DNA of 18,196 bases from UMGS172 sp045546555 (lineage in GTDB: Bacteria > Bacillota > Clostridia > Oscillospirales > Acutalibacteraceae). Positions 14,698 through 18,196 of the stretch are shown here, one piece after another (positions within the stretch are counted from its first letter, which is position 1; the number at the start of each line of letters is the position of its first letter). The notes below the pieces were generated by a model. It had not been told where the DNA came from. It searched no databases and was given only the letters and a program-made list of their open reading frames with translations. Position numbers and translations under genes: made by a program. Location: NCBI GenBank assembly GCA_045546555.1, contig JAZQCY010000091.1, positions 1 to 18,196 on the forward strand. Reading direction: 5' to 3'.

Positions 14698-15429
14698 ATG
14701 AGTAAAATCGCCATCATCACCGGCGGAGCCACAGGCATCGGTGCCGCTGTGTCTTCCCTACTCTGCCGTGAAGGATATAATGTTGTTATCGGCTATAGCA
14801 AATCTGAGCAAGCCGCCAAGGCTCTGCAAAGCAAATTATTACCCTTGGGCGAGGTCAGTATTTGCAGGGTCGATGTATCTTGTTTTGAAAGTGTCGATAA
14901 TTTAATCAAATTCACTTTAGATAAATACGGCCGCATTGATCTGCTTGTAAACAACGCAGGGATCGCGCAACAAAAGCTTTTTACCGATATCAGCAATTCC
15001 GATTGGGACACCATGATATCGACTAATCTTTCGGGTCAGTTCTACTGTTGCCGTGCCGTCATCCCTACCCTTGTTTCTCAAAAAAGCGGTTGCATCATCA
15101 ATATATCGTCGATGTGGGGAATTGTCGGCGCTTCGTGTGAGGCACATTACTCCGCCGCCAAAGCAGGGGTCATCGGGCTTACCAAGTCGCTTGCCAAGGA
15201 GTTGGGTCCAAGCAATATCCGTGTAAACTGCGTTGCACCCGGTGTCATAAAGACCGATATGCTTAAAAGCTTTACCGAAGAAGATTTAAAAGAGCTTGCC
15301 GATGAAACACCTTTGATGCGACTTGGCACTCCCGAGGATGTTGCCAATGCTGTTGTATTTTTGGCTTCAGACAAAGCATCGTTTATAACCGGCCAGACTT
15401 TAAGCGTTGACGGCGGATTTGTCATCTGA
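14698..15429 (+). CDS. fabG: Short-chain dehydrogenase/reductase, FabG-type 3-oxoacyl-ACP reductase
   Basis: 243-aa NAD(P)H-dependent classical SDR. Motifs: TGGATGIG (8-15, Rossmann nucleotide loop), DVS after strand beta-3 (59-61), NNAG (85-88), Asn110, catalytic Ser138 (INISSMWG), Tyr151 and Lys155 (YSAAK), and PGVIKTD after beta-6 (181-187). It resembles FabG, which reduces beta-ketoacyl-ACP in fatty acid synthesis, but it lies alone and not in a fab operon, so another keto-substrate is possible. I chose ATG 14698 because GAGG is at good spacing and the protein then starts with SKIAIITGG, as in FabG; the longer frame from 14659 would start within the promoter. The stop is directly adjacent to the yunB stop on the other strand. 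Confidence 0.85.
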   Translation: MSKIAIITGGATGIGAAVSSLLCREGYNVVIGYSKSEQAAKALQSKLLPLGEVSICRVDVSCFESVDNLIKFTLDKYGRIDLLVNNAGIAQQKLFTDISNSDWDTMISTNLSGQFYCCRAVIPTLVSQKSGCIINISSMWGIVGASCEAHYSAAKAGVIGLTKSLAKELGPSNIRVNCVAPGVIKTDMLKSFTEEDLKELADETPLMRLGTPEDVANAVVFLASDKASFITGQTLSVDGGFVI

Positions 15430-16107
15430 TCAGTATTCTGCGGAATAATCGAATATTTCGCCCGCAATGTTACTTCCCGGGTATTCGATAACGTTAGTGT
15501 ATGCATCGGGAACTTCTCCGACTATGACCGTTTCGGCCAGAATAAACTCGGTCTCAAACTTACCTGACGTTCTGTACCACGGCATCACAAAATATACGTC
15601 GGTGCTGATGCTTAGGGTAATTTGATGCAGGGTTTGATTTATCCCTGCCGATATAAACTTGCTTGATATTTTCGAATAGACCGCCGAGCTTATCGCAAGC
15701 TCAATGTTTATCCTCGGACCACGGTTATTTAGCAGTTGATTACCCGTCAATGTTCCGACAGGAACACTTAACACAACTGCCTTCTTTTTGTTTATGTTTT
15801 CTTGAACCTTGCCTATAATTCCGGCCTTTAGCTTGGTCATCTCAACAGTATCAAACTCCACCGATGTAACCTTGTTGGCTGCATCGGTATTTATTTTTAT
15901 AAGATCGGTATATTGCAGTTTGTTTTGCTCGAGATAGTCATATACCGTTTGGTTAATAACACTGTTTGAGATGATAGCGGCTCTCGACTGTCCGTAATTG
16001 TTAAGTAAAACACGCAGACGACTGTCCAGTTTAACTGCACAAGCTATCAGTATGACCAGTACGGTCAACAGTGCAATTAGTCTTATACCGTTTTTATTAC
16101 GGCGCAA
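15430..16107 (-). CDS. yunB: Sporulation protein YunB
   Basis: 225-aa protein with a short positive N-terminus and one membrane segment (about 9-25, RLIALLTVLVILIACAV), followed by an extracellular (intermembrane) domain. The domain has AIISNSVINQTVYDYL, the IKINTDAANKVTSVEFDTVEMTKLK pattern, VPVGTLTGNQLLNNRGPRI and ISTDVYFVMPWYRTSGKFETEFILAETVIVGEVP, which match the YunB family. In Bacillus, YunB is a sigma-E-controlled sporulation protein of unclear role. The start is TTG 16107, giving MRRNKNGIRL, with GGGAGGTG (16113-16120) 5 bp upstream. That ribosome site lies inside the terminator hairpin of the upstream gene. It converges with fabG with no gap. Confidence 0.85.
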   Translation of the reverse strand: MRRNKNGIRLIALLTVLVILIACAVKLDSRLRVLLNNYGQSRAAIISNSVINQTVYDYLEQNKLQYTDLIKINTDAANKVTSVEFDTVEMTKLKAGIIGKVQENINKKKAVVLSVPVGTLTGNQLLNNRGPRINIELAISSAVYSKISSKFISAGINQTLHQITLSISTDVYFVMPWYRTSGKFETEFILAETVIVGEVPDAYTNVIEYPGSNIAGEIFDYSAEY

Positions 16108-16153
16108 AAAAACACCTCCCGAAATATCTTACGCAGATACAACGGAAGGTGTT
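16108..16153 (-). terminator. Terminator between the kinase-like gene and yunB; includes yunB ribosome site
   Basis: On the minus strand, AACACCTTCCG (16153-16143) pairs with CGGGAGGTGTT (16121-16111), 11 bp with one G-U pair, followed by a T-run to 16106. An inner TATCT/AGATA stem lies in the loop. The 3' arm is the GGGAGGTG of yunB. Confidence 0.8.
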
Positions 16154-16163
16154 AATTTAAGAT

Positions 16164-16772
16164 TTATTTGTTGATATAAAAGCTCTTGATGGTTTCCACT
16201 ACTTTTTCGAGGCCAAGATTACTGTTTATAGCAAGGTCAAAATAGCTCAAATCGCCCCACTTGCGATGGGTATAATAATTGTAGTACGATGCACGACGCT
16301 TTTCGGTCTTTTTAATGATGTCCTTTGCTTTGTTAGCAGGGATACCCAAGCGCTTCGAAACATTCTCAATGCGAGTATCTGCATCGCAGTGGACAAACAC
16401 CTTTAAAACGTCATCACGGTCACGGAGAACGTAATCTGAGCAACGACCGAGGATGATGCAAGGGCCTTCATCGGCCAACTGCTTAATAACCTCGCTCTGC
16501 GAAATAAACAACTGATCGTTTAAAGGAAGGTTGGGGCTGTTCATACCGGTTCCGGCGTAAGAATAAGCACTGATAGAAAGCGAATACAAAAGGCTGTTGG
16601 TAGCCTTCTCATCATATTGCTCAAGCACCTCGGGGCTGATACCGCTTTTAGTAGCGGCATACTCAATAAGCTCCCTGTCATAGAACGGAATATTAAGCTC
16701 CTCAGACAAGCGCTTGCAGATCGCACGTCCACCGCAACCAAACTGTCTGCCAATAGTAATAACTGATTTCAT
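16164..16772 (-). CDS. Cytidylate kinase-like family protein
   Basis: 202-aa P-loop protein of the cytidylate kinase-like family. The P-loop variant is GRQFGCGGRAI (8-18), where classic CMP kinase has GPxGSGKG; it is followed by FYDRELI (30-36), PCIILGRCSDYVL (104-116), and a lid region EKRRASYYNYYTHRKWGD (157-174) with several Arg. Members of this family are common in Clostridia; their substrate is not established and many are distinct from the essential Cmk. The start ATG has GAGGTG upstream. The promoter is clear (16813-16841). yunB lies downstream beyond a terminator. Confidence 0.85.
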   Translation of the reverse strand: MKSVITIGRQFGCGGRAICKRLSEELNIPFYDRELIEYAATKSGISPEVLEQYDEKATNSLLYSLSISAYSYAGTGMNSPNLPLNDQLFISQSEVIKQLADEGPCIILGRCSDYVLRDRDDVLKVFVHCDADTRIENVSKRLGIPANKAKDIIKKTEKRRASYYNYYTHRKWGDLSYFDLAINSNLGLEKVVETIKSFYINK

Positions 16773-16812
16773 AAAAGCACCTCACATGAGTATGTATATT
16801 CTCTACATATAC

Positions 16813-16841
16813 ATTATAACATCTTTTAAGCTGAAAATAAA
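16813..16841 (-). promoter_or_regulatory. Promoter of the cytidylate kinase-like gene
   Basis: On the minus strand: TTTATT (16841-16836), 17-bp spacer, TATAAT (16818-16813) preceded by TGT (extended -10). A dyad TATGTA/TACATA (16791-16796, 16804-16809) lies between promoter and gene. Confidence 0.6.
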
Positions 16842-16874
16842 GAGAAATTTTATTGTAAGTATTGTAAAATATCA

Positions 16875-16903
16875 TTGACAGTCTTCGTGCAAAATGATAT
16901 AAT
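16875..16903 (+). promoter_or_regulatory. Perfect consensus promoter of tRNA-Leu
   Basis: TTGACA (16875-16880), 17-bp spacer, TATAAT (16898-16903), with TG before the -10. It lies about 130 bp upstream of the tRNA, with no gene between. Confidence 0.85.
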
Positions 16904-16954
16904 GTTGAGGCTGTGAATAGGTTTCGGACAGTTGAGAGTGACTTTCTATATAAA

Positions 16955-16995
16955 TCCGATTTTGAATTTTAATCGGAACTACGAGGCGTCGTTCC
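16955..16995. repeat. Two consecutive hairpins upstream of the tRNA (REP-like)
   Basis: TCCGATT/AATCGGA (16955-16961, 16971-16977) is followed by GGAAC-T-ACG, loop AGG, CGT-C-GTTCC (16975-16995, one mismatch). The two share a few bases, so only one can fully form at a time. Confidence 0.6.
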
Positions 16996-17002
16996 TTACT
17001 TA

Positions 17003-17029
17003 TTACCTATTACTTCTTACCTATTACTT
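17003..17029. repeat. Tandem repeat of TTACCTATTACTTC (14 bp)
   Basis: Two nearly complete direct copies (17003-17015, 17017-17029), preceded by a related TTACTTATTA. The stretch is fully pyrimidine plus A. It lies between the promoter and tRNA-Leu. Confidence 0.7.
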
Positions 17030-17036
17030 TAAAATT

Positions 17037-17120
17037 GCGGGTGTGGCGGAATTGGCAGACGCGCTAGACTTAGGATCTAGTGTCACGCACGTGCAGGTTC
17101 AAGTCCTGTCACCCGCACCA
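17037..17120 (+). tRNA. tRNA-Leu (anticodon UAG)
   Basis: 84-nt tRNA with encoded CCA. The acceptor stem is GCGGGTG (17037-17043) with CACCCGC (17110-17116), discriminator A, CCA 17118-17120. The anticodon arm is CTAGA, loop CTTAGGA, TCTAG, with TAG at 17071-17073, decoding CUA (CUN). A long variable arm, as in class II tRNA, and a GGTTCAA T-loop are present. It is followed directly by a terminator. Confidence 0.97.
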
Positions 17121-17160
17121 TGAAAAACGACAAGTTTCGACAGAAACTTGTCGTTTTTCA
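17121..17160 (+). terminator. Terminator of tRNA-Leu
   Basis: 18-bp perfect stem: TGAAAAACGACAAGTTTC (17121-17138), loop GACA, and the exact complement 17143-17160 ending in GTTTTTCA. It can work both ways. Confidence 0.9.
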
Positions 17161-17329
17161 ATGAAGCGTTCCCTCCGGGAACATGATGACGCTACGCTAA
17201 TGATGTCACTTCGTTAATGATGTGTTGCTTCGCAACATTAAGGAACGCTTCGCATCATAAATGAGCGAAGCGAATTTACATCATATTGCGCACAGCGCAA
17301 TACATCATATCGACGAAGTCGATGCATCA
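17161..17329. repeat. Hairpin array 1 (linkers ATGATGT then ACATCAT)
   Basis: Units in order: GTTCCC-TCC-GGGAAC (17168-17182), a decayed hairpin (about 17187-17199), a decayed hairpin (17206-17216), GTTGC-TTC-GCAAC (17224-17236), a decayed unit (17259-17277), ATTGCGC-ACA-GCGCAAT (17285-17301) and ATCGAC-GAA-GTCGAT (17309-17323). The linkers are ATGATG(T) at 17183, 17200 and 17217, then ACATCAT at 17278, 17302 and GCATCAT at 17324. An outer 10-bp pair, GAAGCGTTCC (17163-17172) with GGAACGCTTC (17242-17251), encloses the first part. Confidence 0.88.
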
Positions 17330-17378
17330 TTTCGCGAGAGTTCGAATTCATACGCAAAAACGGCAAAAATATCTTTTT
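17330..17378. other. Minihelix-like element A after array 1
   Basis: TTT-C-GCG (17330-17336) with CGCAAA (17353-17358) around a TTCGAAT loop (17341-17347), then CGGCAAAAATATCTTTTT. It is a degraded copy of the element at 17528-17575. Confidence 0.5.
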
Positions 17379-17382
17379 TTAT

Positions 17383-17525
17383 CCATTGCGAAAGCAATGG
17401 TATATCATCACGCTTTAGCGTGTATCTCATCACCGAAGGTGCATATCATCAGCCGCAGGCTGTATCCTCTTTCGCAATGATGATATACAATGCTCCGCAT
17501 TGATGATATACACGACTTTGGCGTG
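17383..17525. repeat. Hairpin array 2 (linkers TATATCAT then ATGATATA)
   Basis: Units: CCATTGC-GAAA-GCAATGG (17383-17400), CACGC-TTTA-GCGTG (17409-17422), CACC-GAA-GGTG (17431-17441), CAGCC-GCA-GGCTG (17450-17462), CAATGC-TCC-GCATTG (17488-17502) and CACGAC-TTT-GGCGTG with one mismatch (17511-17525). Linkers TATATCAT, TATCTCAT and CATATCAT precede the third to fourth units; ATGATATA follows from 17480. Each stem has its own sequence but remains paired. Confidence 0.9.
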
Positions 17526-17527
17526 AT

Positions 17528-17575
17528 TTTGCGTTTGGGTTCGAATCCTTAATGCAAACCACAAAATATCTTTTT
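17528..17575. other. tRNA-like minihelix element B after array 2
   Basis: TTTGCGTTTGGG (17528-17539) pairs with CCTTAATGCAAA (17547-17558), 12 pairs with one mismatch and two G-U pairs, around a 7-nt loop TTCGAAT (17540-17546), the tRNA T-loop consensus. CCA follows at 17559-17561, then CAAAATATCTTTTT. Shape and length equal a tRNA acceptor stem stacked on its T-arm. Confidence 0.65.
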
Positions 17576-17590
17576 CGTAGCCTTTATACA

Positions 17591-17623
17591 GAAAAAAGCA
17601 TCGACTTTGTCGGTGCTTTTTTC
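17591..17623. terminator. Bidirectional terminator-like hairpin within the array region
   Basis: GAAAAAAGCATCGAC (17591-17605), loop TTT, GTCGGTGCTTTTTTC (17609-17623), 15 bp with one G-U pair and six T. Its core repeats the ATCGAC stem of the unit at 17309. Confidence 0.8.
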
Positions 17624-17631
17624 AACTAAAT

Positions 17632-17682
17632 CCACCCTTGCAGGTGGGTGAAATCGCCTTCGGCGATGAAATCCAACTTCGT
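17632..17682. repeat. Hairpin array 3 (linker ATGAAAT)
   Basis: CCACC/GGTGG (17632-17636, 17643-17647), ATCGCC-TTC-GGCGAT (17653-17667) and a decayed unit around ACTTCGT (17675-17681) are separated by GTGAAAT, ATGAAAT and ATGAAAA. It abuts the cotH terminator. Confidence 0.75.
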
Positions 17683-17686
17683 CATG

Positions 17687-17720
17687 AAAAAGTCCTTGAG
17701 ATTTTTCTCAAGGACTTTTT
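17687..17720 (-). terminator. Terminator of the cotH-like gene
   Basis: AAAAAGTCCTTGAG (17687-17700) pairs with CTCAAGGACTTTTT (17707-17720), 14 bp, loop ATTTTT. It lies 8 bp beyond the gene's stop, with a U-run on the minus transcript. Confidence 0.9.
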
Positions 17721-17728
17721 TAAAATTT

Positions 17729-18196
17729 TCACAGCTTTCCCCAAGCCTCGTCAAGGAAAAGTAATCTTGCTTTGAGCCATCTATACAAATAATCGGCGGC
17801 TTGGGCTTGAGTGGTATAGGTGTTGATCTCGGGAACAACCTCACCGTTACCGCCGGTTACTCTTGTTTTCCATTTCTCATAATTACGCTTATAAGCATCC
17901 TCATAAACAGTTTTATGCTGTAAAATCAAAGACAAAGCATTATCGAGAACACCCGCTTGCTTAATTATCTGCCATTTTTCCATAATCAGTCCTATAAACC
18001 AATCTTCATTTTTCAAAAGATTGAACCATGGGTTTAGGCTTTCCATAGCATATAATTTATTATCGGACACAACTCTTTTAATAATGCCATACGATGAATC
18101 AAAATCCCACGGAGCCTCAAAGATCAGCTTTTTACTTCCCTTTTCTGACATATCGAGGGTCATATAAAAGCTTGACCAATCGACATCAAGGTCGCA
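17729..18196 (-). CDS. CotH kinase family protein, C-terminal part
   Basis: Reading is open from the right edge (first full codon at 18196-18194) to TGA at 17731-17729, so about 155 C-terminal residues are present. The fragment begins CDLDVDWSSFYMTLDM and contains KKLIFEAPWDFDSSYG and LNPWFNLLKNEDWFIGLIMEKWQ, the closing blocks of CotH-type proteins: the WDFDxxxG motif, of which the Asp probably binds metal or nucleotide, and the helical NPWF..L region. CotH proteins are atypical protein kinases that phosphorylate spore coat proteins in Bacillus; many clostridial relatives are secreted or surface proteins with other domains, which may lie in the missing N-terminal part. The terminator is at 17687-17720. 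Confidence 0.75.
   Translation of the reverse strand, partial: CDLDVDWSSFYMTLDMSEKGSKKLIFEAPWDFDSSYGIIKRVVSDNKLYAMESLNPWFNLLKNEDWFIGLIMEKWQIIKQAGVLDNALSLILQHKTVYEDAYKRNYEKWKTRVTGGNGEVVPEINTYTTQAQAADYLYRWLKARLLFLDEAWGKL

Noticed and set aside
16932..17123. 63-aa open frame over the tRNA
   Set aside because: Its C-terminus VAELADALDLGSS is the usual false translation of a tRNA-Leu gene.
17261..17503. 80-aa and 64-aa open frames in the hairpin arrays
   Set aside because: They consist only of translated linker and hairpin repeats (HHIAHSAIHHIDEV type), with no ribosome site; artefacts of the array.
17330..17575. Functional second tRNA gene
   Set aside because: Only acceptor/T-arm-like parts exist; no D-arm or anticodon arm could be found.
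17161..17721. CRISPR array
   Set aside because: The constant parts are only 6-8 bp and the variable parts are self-complementary and of unequal length; no cas genes are near.

Overview
The window reads as a chromosomal segment of a low-to-moderate GC, endospore-forming member of the Clostridia, most like gut Oscillospirales (Ruminococcaceae and relatives). This rests on the conserved Firmicutes gene order xseA-xseB-ispA-dxs-tlyA-nadK-argR-recN, on four or five sporulation or germination genes (cwlJ, a gerQ-like gene, spoIIM, yunB, a cotH-like gene), and on ATG/TTG/GTG starts with strong GGAGG-type ribosome binding sites. The lineage is inferred from gene content; no comparison could be run.

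Region 1 (1-9650, all + strand) is a tightly packed housekeeping operon. It starts inside a TsaD/Kae1-like (peptidase M22 family) gene and continues through exonuclease VII (xseA, xseB), isoprenoid synthesis (ispA, dxs), the TlyA-type rRNA methyltransferase, NAD kinase, the arginine repressor and recN, with gaps of 1-13 bp. tyrS follows with its own promoter inside the recN 3' end and a strong terminator.

Region 2 (9645-14267, all - strand) holds a CwlJ/GerQ-type spore germination pair, a 338-aa tyrosine recombinase with its own terminator, about 950 bp of very AT-rich DNA with no clear gene, and a spoIIM-xerD pair. The AT-rich stretch carries a 28-bp perfect palindrome and several more copies of its half-site. 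XerD has Lys where the first catalytic Arg is expected.

Region 3 (14268-16850) has a repeat-rich intergenic stretch with dif-like half-sites (TTATGTAAAC), a stand-alone FabG-type reductase (+), and convergent to it yunB and a cytidylate-kinase-like gene (-). The terminator hairpin between those last two contains the yunB ribosome binding site.

Region 4 (16850-18196) starts with a perfect consensus promoter, a REP-like hairpin and a tRNA-Leu(UAG). The tRNA terminator is followed by about 560 bp consisting almost wholly of short perfect or near-perfect hairpins joined by constant 6-8 nt linkers (ATGATGT/ACATCAT, TATATCAT/ATGATATA, ATGAAAT). Two units of the array end in a tRNA-like acceptor/T-arm minihelix followed by CAAAATATCTTTTT. 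This modular hairpin array is the most unusual feature of the window. It ends at the terminator of a cotH-like gene that runs off the right edge.
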